Made by a program: the position numbers and the translations under genes. A stretch of 64,000 nucleotides of DNA. Origin: Burkholderia lata (GTDB lineage Bacteria > Pseudomonadota > Gammaproteobacteria > Burkholderiales > Burkholderiaceae). A model generated the notes under the pieces. The model was not told the origin of the DNA. It searched no databases and saw only the letters and a program-made list of their open reading frames with translations. Location of the stretch: assembly GCF_000012945.1 (NCBI RefSeq), contig NC_007511.1:310001-374000 (forward strand), read 5' to 3'. Below, one piece after another: positions 45,616 through 54,807 of this stretch; position 1 is the stretch's first letter; every line of letters begins with the position of its first letter.

Positions 45616-45896
45616 GGTGCGCCTCCGGAAAGGATCGAGGCATCAATTATCGCATCAACTGATGCTGATGGTGATGCATGTGCCAGAGGGTGTAATGAAT
45701 CTGGATCGTGCCGAGGGGACATGGAGGGGGCCGCTGGCCGGGGCGAGCGCCGGCGCCGTCGTGTGGGCAAAAACGGTCGTTGATCTTGCCGGCTTTCCCG
45801 CCGCCCGCTTTTCTCCTACAGTACCGAAGCCCCGGGTCGACCGACCCGCAGGCAAAACCTGAGAGATCCAGAAAAAGACCAAGAGGGAACGGCATC

Positions 45897-46451
45897 ATGA
45901 ACATCAGCAAACGTGGCGACCACCTGTTCGCGGCCGGGTTGTGGAAAGCGGTTGGCGACGTCGCGAAATCGGTGCGCACGCAGGTCGGGGAATACAGCGA
46001 AGGCCGCGTGCTGGCCAATGCGCTGTTCGAATTGCAGCGCGACCTGGGCGGCAGCGAATTCGACGTGACGATCAACCAGGGGCGGCCCGTGACGGATTCC
46101 GATCCGCATTCGCTCCGGTTCGGTCAGGCCGTCAAGCGGTTCAGGCTGGACATGGAGGCGCTGGTGTTCGCGCTGAAGCACCGCCGCAGCATCGACGAGC
46201 GCGACCCGGGCCTGCGCACCGACGCGCTGACGCAGGCCAACAGCCAGCTGGCGACTGCGAAGCAGTACGCGATGCTCACGGTCGGGCGATTCTTCGACGC
46301 AGTCGTCGATCCCGACGTGCTCGACCAGATGCTCGCCGGCGACCCGAACACGCGTGCGCGGCGCTCGGCCACTGGCGCGGAGATCGCCGCGACCCGGCTC
46401 AGGCTGGGCAGCCTGCGCTACCGGATCGTCGGCACCATTTCGCAGATGTGA
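45897..46451 (+). CDS. Orphan protein of unknown function
   Basis: A 184-residue protein with no family I recognise. It is soluble and mostly helical, has no signal peptide, and is rich in Arg and Asp (KRFRLDMEALVFALKHRRSI, TGAEIAATRLRLGSLRYR). The start has a good ribosome site (CCAAGAGGGAACGGC), and codon use matches the neighbours, so it is probably a real gene. It lies between VapBC and kdgD, interrupting the hexarate cluster, and converges on kdgD with a strong hairpin between. Confidence 0.7.
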   Translation: MNISKRGDHLFAAGLWKAVGDVAKSVRTQVGEYSEGRVLANALFELQRDLGGSEFDVTINQGRPVTDSDPHSLRFGQAVKRFRLDMEALVFALKHRRSIDERDPGLRTDALTQANSQLATAKQYAMLTVGRFFDAVVDPDVLDQMLAGDPNTRARRSATGAEIAATRLRLGSLRYRIVGTISQM

Positions 46452-46456
46452 CGAAA

Positions 46457-46487
46457 ACGGCCGGCCCGCGAGGCGCGGGCCGGCCGT
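46457..46487. terminator. Strong GC hairpin between convergent genes
   Basis: ACGGCCGGCCCGCG (46457-46470) and CGCGGGCCGGCCGT (46474-46487) form a perfect 14-base stem with a three-base loop. There is no T run on the plus strand; a short run of T on the minus strand favours the kdgD side. Confidence 0.7.
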
Positions 46488-46564
46488 CGAAAGGAGCAAG
46501 CGGGCCGAATGCGCGGCGCCGCGCCGGCACACACCGAAGCGTGTGCCGGTTGACTGCCCGCCGC

Positions 46565-47479
46565 TTACTGCGGGCCCATCTTCTTGATCAGCACGTCGAG
46601 CTCCGCGACTTCTTCATCGTTGAGGTCGACGAGCGGCGCACGCACCGGGCCTGCGTCATGGCCGACGAGCTTCGCGCCCGCCTTCACGATGCTGACCGCA
46701 TAGCCCGCGCGGCGATTCCGGATCTTCAAGTACGGCAGGAAGAACTCGTCGATCAGGCGGCCGACCGTGGCGTGGTCGTCCTTCGCGATCGCTTCGTAGA
46801 ATTCCATCGCCGTCTTCGGGATGAAGTTGAACACGGCCGACGAATACACCGGCACGCCGAGCGCCTTGTACGCGGCGGCATAGACTTCGGCCGTCGGCAG
46901 GCCGCCGAGGTACGCGAAGCGGTCGCCGAGGCGGCGGCGGATCGTCACCATGCTTTCGATTTCACCCACGCCGTCCTTGAAGCCGATCAGGTTCGGGCAA
47001 CGGTCGGCGAGGCGCTCGAGCATGTCGGCGTTCAGCTTCGAATTCGCGCGGTTGTACACCACGACGCCGATCTTCAGCGCGCGGCACACCTGCTCGACGT
47101 GGTCGGCGATCCCTTCCTGGCTCGCTTCGGTCAGGTAGTGCGGCATCAGCAGCACGCCGCTCGCGCCGAGGCGCTCGGCCTCCTGCGCATATTCGATCGC
47201 GACGCGCGTCGCGCCGCCCGCGCCGGCGAGGATCGGCACCTTGCCCTTGCAGGTTTCCGTCGCGACACGGATCACGTCCGAATACTCGCGCTGCGTGAGC
47301 GAGAAGAATTCACCGGTGCCGCCGGCCGCGAACAGCGCGCTCGCACCGTACGGCGCGAGCCATTCCAGGCGCTCGGCATAGGTGGACGGGCGGAAGCTGC
47401 CGTCGACGTCGAAATCCGTCAGCGGAAACGACAGCAGGCCGTGGGAAATGATCTGTTTGAGTTCTTGCGGTGAGGTCAT
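46565..47479 (-). CDS. kdgD: 5-dehydro-4-deoxyglucarate dehydratase
   Basis: A 304-residue member of the dihydrodipicolinate synthase/NAL superfamily, which dehydrates and decarboxylates 5-keto-4-deoxyglucarate to alpha-ketoglutarate semialdehyde. The Schiff-base Lys is in [13 protein letters not shown] and the conserved Tyr in [24 protein letters not shown] is the phosphate-free carboxylate loop. It converts the galactarate dehydratase product to the substrate of the dehydrogenase at 43326. It is divergent from garD, with an operator copy just upstream. Confidence 0.93.
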   Translation of the reverse strand: MTSPQELKQIISHGLLSFPLTDFDVDGSFRPSTYAERLEWLAPYGASALFAAGGTGEFFSLTQREYSDVIRVATETCKGKVPILAGAGGATRVAIEYAQEAERLGASGVLLMPHYLTEASQEGIADHVEQVCRALKIGVVVYNRANSKLNADMLERLADRCPNLIGFKDGVGEIESMVTIRRRLGDRFAYLGGLPTAEVYAAAYKALGVPVYSSAVFNFIPKTAMEFYEAIAKDDHATVGRLIDEFFLPYLKIRNRRAGYAVSIVKAGAKLVGHDAGPVRAPLVDLNDEEVAELDVLIKKMGPQ

Positions 47480-47550
47480 GGTTGGTTCGTCCGTCTAGCG
47501 CGAGTGCTGGGTTCGTCGGGAACGGCATACGAGCCACATTGGCGATGTCG

Positions 47551-47568
47551 TTGTATGTCATCGTACAA
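47551..47568. promoter_or_regulatory. Shared hexarate operator, copy 2 (best palindrome)
   Basis: TTGTATGTCATCGTACAA, extended to CG at both ends (47549-47570), is a near-perfect palindrome 72 bases upstream of kdgD. It matches the copies at 43083 and 47662. Confidence 0.75.
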
Positions 47569-47661
47569 CGAGGGGAGGGGTGACGCAAGCGGTTTGCTGG
47601 TCGATAAATAGTAGGGTCTTTCCGGATAAGGGTTTACGCAGCATCGCCGATCAAGGTTGAA

Positions 47662-47681
47662 TGTCGTATGATGACTAACAA
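47662..47681. promoter_or_regulatory. Shared hexarate operator, copy 3
   Basis: TGTCGTATGATGACTAACAA, 28 bases before garD, matches the reverse complement of the kdgD site at 13 of 16 aligned core positions. Confidence 0.65.
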
Positions 47682-47708
47682 TATGGCCGATAGTCTCCAG
47701 GAATTCCG

Positions 47709-49262
47709 ATGACTGCTTCCCCGCTCTATATCCGTGTGCATCCGGACGACAACGTCGCGATCGTCGTCAACGACGGCGGCTTGGCCGAGGGCGCGACGTT
47801 CGCCGACGGGCTGACGCTGCGCGAAGGCGTGCCGCAGGGGCACAAGGTTGCGCTGGTCGATCTCGCGGCCGGCGACCCGATCGTCCGCTACAACGTGGTG
47901 ATCGGCTATGCGCTGGTCGAGCTGCGCCGCGGCAGCTGGGTCAACGAGCGCACGATGCGCATGCCCGAACCGCCGGGGCTCGACGACCTGCCGCTCGCAA
48001 CGCGCGCCGCGCCGCCGCTGCCGCCGCTCGAAGGCTATACGTTCGAGGGCTTCCGCAATGCCGACGGCTCGGTCGGCACGCGCAACATCCTTGCGATCAC
48101 GACGACCGTGCAGTGCGTATCGGGTGTGGTCGAGCACGCGGTGAAGCGGATCAAGGCCGAGCTGCTGCCGCGCTACCCGAACGTCGACGACGTGGTCGGG
48201 CTCGAACACACGTACGGCTGCGGCGTGGCGATCGATGCGCCCGACGCCGACATCCCGATCCGCACGCTGCGCAACATCAGCCTGAATCCGAATTTCGGCG
48301 GCGAGGTGATGACCGTGAGTCTCGGCTGCGAGAAGCTGCAGCCCGAGCGCTTGCTGCCGCCCGGCACGATTCCCGTCGCGGCCGACGGTGCGGCCGACAA
48401 CGGCGGCGTGGTGTGCCTGCAGGACGCCGCGCACGTCGGCTTCAACTCGATGATCGACTCGATCATGAAGATGGCCGAATCGCATCTCGAGCGGCTTGAT
48501 CGCCGCCGCCGCGAGACGTGCCCCGCGTCGGATCTCGTCGTCGGCGTGCAGTGCGGCGGCAGTGACGCGTTCTCGGGGCTCACTGCGAACCCGGCTGTCG
48601 GCTTCGCGGCGGACCTGCTGGTGCGCGCGGGCGCGACGATCATGTTCTCCGAGGTGACGGAAGTGCGCGATGGTGTCGCGCAGCTCACGTCGCGCGCGGC
48701 GAACGAGGACGTCGCGCGCGAGATCATCCGCGAGATGGACTGGTACGACCGCTACCTGCAGCGCGGCCGCGTCGACCGCAGCGCGAACACGACGCCCGGC
48801 AACAAGAAGGGTGGCCTGTCGAACATCGTCGAGAAGGCGATGGGTTCGATCGTGAAGTCGGGCAGCGCGCCGATCGCCGGCGTCGTGCGTCCCGGCGATC
48901 GCGCGAAACAGAAGGGGCTGCTGTACGCGGCGACGCCCGCGAGCGACTTCATCTGCGGCACGCTGCAACTCGCGGCCGGGATGAACCTGCATATTTTCAC
49001 GACCGGACGCGGCACGCCGTACGGCCTCGCGCAGGTGCCGGTGATCAAGGTCGCGACGCGCAGCGACCTCGCGCGCCGCTGGCACGACCTGATGGATCTC
49101 GATGCGGGGCAGATCGCGACCGGCGCGGCCACGATCGAGGACACGGGCTGGGAGCTGTTCCGGCTGATGCTCGATGTCGCGAGCGGCAAGCGCCGCACAT
49201 GGGCCGAGCAATGGAAGCTCGCGAATGCGCTGACGCTGTTCAATCCGGCGCCGGTGACCTGA
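47709..49262 (+). CDS. garD: Galactarate dehydratase
   Basis: A 517-residue UxaA/GarD-family dehydratase that removes water from galactarate to give 5-keto-4-deoxyglucarate. The N-terminal SAF domain (about 1-85, [18 protein letters not shown]) is joined to the catalytic region with the family motifs [29 protein letters not shown] and [12 protein letters not shown], and [12 protein letters not shown] Cys/His ligands for iron. The length is normal. It follows an operator copy and is followed by a terminator. Some members prefer glucarate or altronate, but the neighbourhood favours galactarate. Confidence 0.93.
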   Translation: MTASPLYIRVHPDDNVAIVVNDGGLAEGATFADGLTLREGVPQGHKVALVDLAAGDPIVRYNVVIGYALVELRRGSWVNERTMRMPEPPGLDDLPLATRAAPPLPPLEGYTFEGFRNADGSVGTRNILAITTTVQCVSGVVEHAVKRIKAELLPRYPNVDDVVGLEHTYGCGVAIDAPDADIPIRTLRNISLNPNFGGEVMTVSLGCEKLQPERLLPPGTIPVAADGAADNGGVVCLQDAAHVGFNSMIDSIMKMAESHLERLDRRRRETCPASDLVVGVQCGGSDAFSGLTANPAVGFAADLLVRAGATIMFSEVTEVRDGVAQLTSRAANEDVAREIIREMDWYDRYLQRGRVDRSANTTPGNKKGGLSNIVEKAMGSIVKSGSAPIAGVVRPGDRAKQKGLLYAATPASDFICGTLQLAAGMNLHIFTTGRGTPYGLAQVPVIKVATRSDLARRWHDLMDLDAGQIATGAATIEDTGWELFRLMLDVASGKRRTWAEQWKLANALTLFNPAPVT

Positions 49263-49290
49263 CGCGCGCGGCCGTTGCCGCCAGACGAAG

Positions 49291-49317
49291 CGGGCGCCCG
49301 AGGGCGCCCGTTTTTAT
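49291..49317 (+). terminator. Rho-independent terminator after garD
   Basis: CGGGCGCCC (49291-49299) pairs perfectly with GGGCGCCCG (49302-49310), followed by TTTTTATT. Confidence 0.9.
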
Positions 49318-49542
49318 TGCGGCGGAGTAAGTGTCGGCGGGATGTCCACGATGAGGAGAACTTGCTGCATGGCGGATCATGTCCGGCGTGCGGAGCGGCC
49401 ATTGGCTCGAAGCGACCGGCGCGATTTCCTTACCTCGTACGTAATCGACCGCCGGCGCGGGGCAGGCGACGATGACTGCACGCGAATACGAAACACGCCA
49501 CGTTCGCGACATCGTCCTCTCATCGACACAAGGAGCCTCGCC

Positions 49543-49944
49543 ATGAACACCGCCCAATCCGCTTCGTCCGCTTCTTCCGTTCACGCCGACCTGATCGACC
49601 GCTACTTCGACGCCTGGAACGAACCCGACGTCGCGCGCCGCCGCGCGCTGATCGATGCGATCTACGCGAGCGACGCGGCGTATCGCGATCCGCTGATGGC
49701 CGGCGACGGCCACGCAGGCATCGACGCGATGATCGCGGCCGTGCAGGAGCGCTTCCCAGCGTTCCGCTTCCGCCGCACGACCGACGTCGACGGGTTCGGT
49801 CAGCACCTGCGGTTCTCGTGGGCGCTCGTGTCGCCCGACGGCGCGGCGATCGTGAAGGGTTCGGACTTCGGCACCGTCGACGCGTCGGGCCGCCTCGCAT
49901 CGGTCACGGGCTTCATCGACGAAATGCCGGCCGCGGCGTCGTGA
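49543..49944 (+). CDS. NTF2/SnoaL-like protein
   Basis: A 133-residue single-domain protein with the cone-shaped NTF2-like fold pattern: helices (ADLIDRYFDAWNEPDVARRR, GIDAMIAAVQERFPAF) followed by strands (FRFRRTTDVDGFGQHLRFSW, VKGSDFGTVDASGRLASVTG). YRDPLMAGDGHAG is the usual loop. The start ATG 49543 follows AAGGAGCCTCGCC. Such proteins are small-molecule isomerases, binding proteins or enzymes of unknown substrate; no neighbour indicates a role. Confidence 0.82.
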   Translation: MNTAQSASSASSVHADLIDRYFDAWNEPDVARRRALIDAIYASDAAYRDPLMAGDGHAGIDAMIAAVQERFPAFRFRRTTDVDGFGQHLRFSWALVSPDGAAIVKGSDFGTVDASGRLASVTGFIDEMPAAAS

Positions 49945-50023
49945 CGCGAGCGATGCATGCGCAACGGTCACCGGGATCGGGTAACGTTATGCGGTTCGTT
50001 CCTGATCCCGGAGACTAGCCGAC

Positions 50024-50479
50024 ATGCTGAAGAATCTCGACCCGCTGCTGCACGCCGACATCCTGCACACGCTGCGCGCGATGGGCCATGGTGACGAAAT
50101 CGCGATCTGCGATGCGAATTTCCCCGCGGAATCCGTCGCGGAACACACGGTGGTCGGTCGCGCGTTGCGGATCGACGGCGCGGATTCGGCGCGCGTCGTA
50201 CGCGCGGTGCTGTCCGTGCTGCCGCTCGACACGTTCGTCGACACGCCCGCGTGGCGGATGGAAGTCGTCGGCGATGCGGCGGCGGTGCCGCCCGTGCAGC
50301 GCGAGGTGCAGGCCGAAATCGACGGCGCGGAAGGGCGTGCGGTGCCGCTTACTGGTGTCGACCGGTTCGCGTTCTACGAGCGCGCGCAGCAGGCCTACGC
50401 GGTGATCGTCACCGGTGAGCTGCGCGGCTACGGCTGCTTCATCTTCAAGAAGGGCGTGTTGTTGAGCGACGCGGGCTAA
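50024..50479 (+). CDS. fucU: RbsD/FucU-family sugar mutarotase
   Basis: A 151-residue sugar mutarotase that interconverts anomers. The family start MLKNLDPLLHADILHTLRAMGHGDEIAICDANFP contains the catalytic His and the conserved GHGD-AN motifs (quoted region positions 1-34). The C-terminal strand includes TGELRGYGCFIFKKGV. The FucU type is indicated by length and the GELRGYGCFIFKKG end. The sugar (fucose, ribose or another) is not fixed here, because no sugar kinase or isomerase is adjacent. Confidence 0.88.
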   Translation: MLKNLDPLLHADILHTLRAMGHGDEIAICDANFPAESVAEHTVVGRALRIDGADSARVVRAVLSVLPLDTFVDTPAWRMEVVGDAAAVPPVQREVQAEIDGAEGRAVPLTGVDRFAFYERAQQAYAVIVTGELRGYGCFIFKKGVLLSDAG

Positions 50480-50672
50480 ACGCCTTTTCATCCCGCCGCC
50501 TTCGGGCCGCGCGGCCGCCGCCGTGTAAAGATTTGCTACAACCTTTTTCTTGGACACGGCCGAAACTCTGTCTATGCTGGCCCATTTGCCGCGGGCCCCG
50601 CAGGGCTGCGCGGCGCCGAACCGCCCGGGTGTGCCCCGCGCGGACGGCCGAATTGCACACGAGGAGAGAGGC

Positions 50673-51110
50673 ATGACGCGTTCCGTCGATTCCGGCGTCA
50701 TTTTTTTCGCGCGCCTGGCGCTGGCGGCGTTGTTCCTGTGGGGCGGCGTGATGAAACTGCTCGGTTACGGCGATTTCATCGGTTACCTGCATGGGCTGAA
50801 CGTGCCGTATCCGCAGGTGATCGGGCCGATCGTCGTCGCGATCGAGGGGCTCGGCGGGCTGCTGCTGATCGTCGGCTACAAGGTGAAGCCGCTTGCACTG
50901 CTGATGGCGTTCTACACGGTCGCGACCGCGATGGTCGGGCACAATTTCTGGGACGCGACGGACGCCGCGGTCCAGCACGACATGGTGATCCATTTCTGGA
51001 AGAACATCGCGATCGCCGGCGGTTTCCTGCTGCTGTACGTCACGGGCGCCGGTGGTGCGAGCATCGACGGCCTGCGCCGGCCGAGTACGTCCTACGGCAG
51101 CCTGCGCTGA
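50673..51110 (+). CDS. DoxX-family membrane protein
   Basis: A 145-residue inner-membrane protein with four hydrophobic helices. FFARLALAALFLWGGVMKL and HFWKNIAIAGGFLLLY are the characteristic DoxX/SURF4 segments. The start follows GAGGAGAGAGGC. Family members act in redox stress or thiosulfate oxidation in some organisms, but most remain uncharacterised. It ends before a strong palindromic terminator. Confidence 0.88.
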   Translation: MTRSVDSGVIFFARLALAALFLWGGVMKLLGYGDFIGYLHGLNVPYPQVIGPIVVAIEGLGGLLLIVGYKVKPLALLMAFYTVATAMVGHNFWDATDAAVQHDMVIHFWKNIAIAGGFLLLYVTGAGGASIDGLRRPSTSYGSLR

Positions 51111-51154
51111 TCGTACATACGCACGCTGTTGCCGTTGCGCTGATGTAAAACAAA

Positions 51155-51186
51155 AGGGCCGAATCCCGCGGGATTCGGCCCTTTGT
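51155..51186. terminator. Perfect palindromic terminator
   Basis: A 32-base perfect palindrome (AAAGGGCCGAATCCCG and its complement) flanked by short A and T runs, between the DoxX gene and the convergent transporter. Confidence 0.9.
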
Positions 51187-51267
51187 TCATGGATTGCTTG
51201 CGGGGCGCGGGTGCGTTCCGTCATCCGCTGCGGCGGCTGGACGCCACCGCACGCGCACCGTCGCCGC

Positions 51268-52575
51268 TCAGTGCGGCGAATCCTCTTTCGCATCCTTCGA
51301 GAACTGCACGGCGATCGCGCCGAGTACGCAGATCACCGCGACGTACACCACCGGCGCGAGCGGATTCGATTTCATCATCAGCGACACGATCACCGGCGTG
51401 AGGCCGCCGAAGATCGCATACGCGACGTTGTACGAGAACGAGATGCCCGAGAAGCGCACGACGGCCGGGAAGCTCTTGACCATCACGAAAGGCACCGCGC
51501 CGATCGTGCCGACCATGAAGCCCGCGATCCCGTAGTAGAGCGGCAGCGTCGACGCGTCGGCCGCGACCTGCACGAACAGCAGGTAGTAGCACGCGGCCAG
51601 CCCGATGCCGCCGATGCCGAGCACGCGCTTCGCGCCGATCCAGCCCGCGAGCGAACCGGCGGTGATGCAGCCGGCCGTCAGGCACAGCGTCGCGACGCTG
51701 TTCGCGAACAGCGTCGTCGCGGGCGTCAGGTGGAACTGCTTCTGCAGCAGCGCGGGCGTCATCAGGATCACGACGACGATCGCGGCCGACAGCATCCACG
51801 TGAGCAGCATCGACACGATCACCGCGCGGCCATGGTCGCGCAGCACGGCCTTCAGCGGAATCTCGTCCGCGAGCGCTTTCTTCGCCTTCATCTCGGCGAA
51901 CACCGGCGTCTCGTGCAGCCAGCGGCGCAGGTACACGGAGAACAGGCCGAATACGCCGCCGAGCAGGAACGGGATGCGCCACGCGAACGCGCCGACTTCG
52001 GCGGTCGAGTAGCGGCTGTTGATGCCGGCTGCGACGAGCGAGCCGAGCAGGATGCCGGCCGTCAGGCCTGCGGTCAGCGTGCCGCACGCATAGCCAATAT
52101 GACGCGACGGCACGTGCTCGGACACGAACACCCACGCGCCCGGCACTTCGCCGCCGACTGCCGCGCCTTGCAGCACGCGGAACAGCAGCAGCAACACCGG
52201 CGCGAGGATGCCGATCGTGTCGTAGGTCGGCAGCAGGCCCATCAGCAGCGTCGGCACGGACATCATCAGCACGCTCAGCGTGAACATCCGCTTGCGGCCG
52301 AACAGGTCGCCGAAGTGCGCCATGATCACGCCGCCGAGCGGGCGCGCGAGATAGCCGGCCGCGAAGATGCCGAACGTCTGCAGCTGGCGCAGCCAGTCGG
52401 GAATGTCGTGCGGGAAGAACAGTTGCCCAATCGCCGGCGCGAAGAACACGAAGATGATGAAGTCGTAGAACTCGAGGGCGCCGCCGAGTGCGGCAAGGCC
52501 AAGGGTCTTGTAGTCGCTGCGCGTGAGCGCGCGTTCGGCGGCGCGAGGCACGCCGCTCAATTCGGAAGCTTGCAT
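51268..52575 (-). CDS. MHS-type MFS transporter
   Basis: A 435-residue twelve-helix transporter of the metabolite:H+ symporter family (proline, alpha-ketoglutarate, citrate, shikimate types). The motif LGGALEFYDFIIFVFFAP lies in helix 1, GGVIMAHFGDLFGRKRMFTL is the loop 2-3 signature, and RVLQGAAVGGEVPGAW marks helix 4. The start ATG 52575 was chosen over an upstream frame. The upstream neighbour on the same strand is an ABC binding protein across a hexanucleotide repeat; the substrate cannot be assigned. Confidence 0.9.
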   Translation of the reverse strand: MQASELSGVPRAAERALTRSDYKTLGLAALGGALEFYDFIIFVFFAPAIGQLFFPHDIPDWLRQLQTFGIFAAGYLARPLGGVIMAHFGDLFGRKRMFTLSVLMMSVPTLLMGLLPTYDTIGILAPVLLLLFRVLQGAAVGGEVPGAWVFVSEHVPSRHIGYACGTLTAGLTAGILLGSLVAAGINSRYSTAEVGAFAWRIPFLLGGVFGLFSVYLRRWLHETPVFAEMKAKKALADEIPLKAVLRDHGRAVIVSMLLTWMLSAAIVVVILMTPALLQKQFHLTPATTLFANSVATLCLTAGCITAGSLAGWIGAKRVLGIGGIGLAACYYLLFVQVAADASTLPLYYGIAGFMVGTIGAVPFVMVKSFPAVVRFSGISFSYNVAYAIFGGLTPVIVSLMMKSNPLAPVVYVAVICVLGAIAVQFSKDAKEDSPH

Positions 52576-52778
52576 GGTCAGGACGATCGGTTTTCGAATG
52601 TTGTTGTCGGTGCTGCGTCTCCAGGGCCCGCTATCGGCATGGACTGACAAGGCGCGGCTTGCATCGTCGAAGCGTGCCGCGTGCCGGGTGAGGCACGCAA
52701 CACGCACCGCTGCACCGGGGTGAGGCGCGGCGGAGACGAAGCGTCAAAGCGGGTGGGGGGATTCTACAGGAGCGCAAA

Positions 52779-53054
52779 ATGCGCGCGCGCGGGGGCGCGC
52801 CGAGGAACGCTTCGGACCGCGAAGCCGAAGCCGAAGCCGAAGCCGAAGCCGAAGCCGAAGCCGAAGCCGAAGCCGACGCCGAAGCCGACGCCGAAGCCGA
52901 CGCCGACGCAGACGCAGACGCAGAAGCGCACGCAGAAGCGCGCGCGGCGCGGGCGGCCGGTGAGCCGCTGACGCGCCGCGCGGGGCAGGGTCTCGCGGAT
53001 CAGTTGCCGGCGATCGTATCGACCGGCTTGAACGCGCCGTGCTCGACCTTGTAG
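52779..53054 (+). CDS. Possible Glu-Ala/Asp-Ala repeat protein
   Basis: A 91-codon frame starts with ATG preceded by AGGAG at six bases. After about 14 residues it runs into EA dipeptides (about nine), then mixed DA/EA dipeptides, and ends in a basic tail overlapping antisense the 3' end of the ABC binding-protein gene. The repetitive core would form a long acidic helix. The start signal is good, but low-complexity DNA easily yields open frames, and another plus-strand frame reads KP/TP/TQ repeats. Treat as tentative. Confidence 0.25.
   Translation: MRARGGAPRNASDREAEAEAEAEAEAEAEAEADAEADAEADADADADAEAHAEARAARAAGEPLTRRAGQGLADQLPAIVSTGLNAPCSTL
52821..52940. repeat. Hexanucleotide tandem repeat (GAAGCC)n
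   Basis: Twenty hexamers: nine perfect GAAGCC (52821-52874), then alternating GACGCC/GAAGCC, then GACGCA copies and degenerate units. The graded decay suggests repeated expansion. It lies upstream of the MHS transporter (52575) and downstream of the ABC binding protein. Length changes would be in-frame for any protein reading through. Confidence 0.95.
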
Positions 53055-54136
53055 ATCGTCACCGGCGCATCTTTCAGGTCGCCCTTCGTGTCGTACGCGA
53101 TGCTGGGGGCCGACACGCCCTTGACCGACAGCTTGCCGAGATACGGCGTGTACACCTTCGGGTCGGTCGAGTTCGCGTCCTTCATCGCGGTGAGCAGCGC
53201 GATCGTGCCGTCATACGCGTACGGCGAGTAGGTGATCACGTCTTCGTTGAAGCGCGCCTTGTAGCGTGCGGCGTAGCCGGAGAAGCCCGGCATCTTTTCC
53301 TTCGGCAGCCCGCCCATGTAGACGATCGCGCCTTCGGCCGCGTCGCCGCCGACCTTCAGGAACGTCGGCGAGCGCGACATCTCGCCCGTCACGAACGCCG
53401 ACTTCATCCCGAGCTGGCGCATCTTGCGGATCATCGGCGACGATTGCGCGTCGCCGCCGCCGTAGAAGATCGCGTCCGGGTTCATCCCCTTGAGGTTGGT
53501 CAGGATCGCGGAGAAGTCGAGCGCCTTGTCGTTCGTGAAGTCGCGCTTGATGATCGTGCCGCCCGCCGCCTCGACGGCCTTCGCGAATTCGTCTGCGATG
53601 CCCTGGCCGTAGGCCGTGCGGTCGTCGATGATCGCGATGCGCTTGAAGCGCAGCGTCTTCACCGCGTACGTGCCGACGATGCGGCCGGCCTGCGCGTCGC
53701 TCGTCAGCAGCCGGTAGGTCGTCTTGTAGCCGCGCGCCGTGTATTGCGGCGACGTGGCCATCGAGATCTGCGGCAGCCCTGCGCGATCGTACAGGTCGGA
53801 TGCGGGAATGCTCGTGCCCGAGTTGAAGTGTCCGATGATCCCGCGGACGTTGTCGTCGATCAGCCGCTGCGCGACGGTCGTGCCCGTGCGCGGGTCAGCC
53901 TGGTCGTCCTGCGAATCGAGCTGGAACGTGACGGGCTTGCCGCCGATCGTCGGACGCGTCGCGTTGAAATCGGCGATCGCGAGCTGCACGCCCTTCTGCA
54001 TGTCCGTGCCGTAGTTCGACTGCGGGCCGGTCAGCGGTGCGGCGAAACCGATCTTGACGACGTCGGCGGCAATGGCGTGCGCGCCCGACAGTGCGCAGGC
54101 AGCGGCCAGCGCGACGTGCGATACCTTCAGCTTCAC
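53000..54136 (-). CDS. Branched-chain amino acid-type ABC transporter binding protein
   Basis: A 378-residue periplasmic type I binding protein (LivJ/LivK class). The signal peptide (VSHVALAAACALSGAHAIA) precedes the first lobe (VVKIGFAAPLTGPQSNYGTD). DDQADPRTGTTVAQRLIDDN and NSGTSIPASDLYDRAGLPQI are the ligand-cleft segments. The start is GTG at 54136 with AAGGGG eight bases before; GTG 54142 is closer to the ribosome site. No permease or ATPase gene is adjacent, so it is an orphan or works with distant components. The PAS-AraC regulator is divergent. Confidence 0.88.
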   Translation of the reverse strand: MKLKVSHVALAAACALSGAHAIAADVVKIGFAAPLTGPQSNYGTDMQKGVQLAIADFNATRPTIGGKPVTFQLDSQDDQADPRTGTTVAQRLIDDNVRGIIGHFNSGTSIPASDLYDRAGLPQISMATSPQYTARGYKTTYRLLTSDAQAGRIVGTYAVKTLRFKRIAIIDDRTAYGQGIADEFAKAVEAAGGTIIKRDFTNDKALDFSAILTNLKGMNPDAIFYGGGDAQSSPMIRKMRQLGMKSAFVTGEMSRSPTFLKVGGDAAEGAIVYMGGLPKEKMPGFSGYAARYKARFNEDVITYSPYAYDGTIALLTAMKDANSTDPKVYTPYLGKLSVKGVSAPSIAYDTKGDLKDAPVTIYKVEHGAFKPVDTIAGN

Positions 54137-54807
54137 TTTCACTTCCCCTTGATGGCGTGGTTGGGCCGCCGCCGGCTGGCGGGCCGGCGCCGGTAAACCG
54201 GGCGAGACGGTTCGGTCGGCCGGCCGATGCGAGGGCCGTGCGTGCTTGCCGCGTGCTGCCCGGGCTGTGCCGGAATCGGCGCACATGACGGCCGGTCCCG
54301 CAGGCCGTGCATGCCGATTGCTGCCGCGGCGTGAGGTCGTCTCGTGACCGTGAAACGAAGTCTAGGTAGCGAAAATGCGTGCGTCTTGCGCGTTCGGTGC
54401 GCGGCCGGCGACGATATCGGCATATCGTCGATAACCCTGATATATGCCGAAATCGTCACGCCAAATGCGCAAACGCGCCAAGACGCTGCACGTTCGCATT
54501 TCTATGCTGGCGAGTTCGGGCGTGCGGTGCCGGTGTGTGAATGCGCCAGTACGCGCGCGGGATGGCGGCACCGGCGCACGCGTGATTGCCGCGCTGGCGC
54601 AAGCGGATGCGCGGCCGGCCGCCGCACGCTCGGCGTAGTAGTTGCGCATGCAACGTATGTCGTCTGTCGCGTGACGATGCCGGCCGATCGGCGGCGGCGC
54701 GATGCGACGGCTGCCACCAACTTGCCCGCCTTTGCGATCGGCGCGACGCGATCGAAGGGGCGCTTCTATAATCGACGCCATCTGCCACTCGCATTGCGGT
54801 TGCCGGG
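54137..54807. other. Long intergenic region between divergent genes
   Basis: About 670 bases separating the binding-protein and AraC-type genes. Short open frames on both strands lack ribosome sites and motifs. The notable element is an inverted repeat, TCGGCATAT (54417-54425) and ATATGCCGA (54442-54450), around a 16-base spacer in an A/T-richer island, suitable as a regulator binding site. Confidence 0.5.
54417..54450. promoter_or_regulatory. Inverted repeat, candidate operator
   Basis: Perfect 9-base arms TCGGCATAT / ATATGCCGA in the divergent region between the binding protein and the AraC-family regulator. The role is inferred from position only. Confidence 0.45.

Noticed and set aside
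52821..52940. CRISPR-like repeat array
   Set aside because: The units are contiguous hexamers without spacers, so this is a microsatellite.
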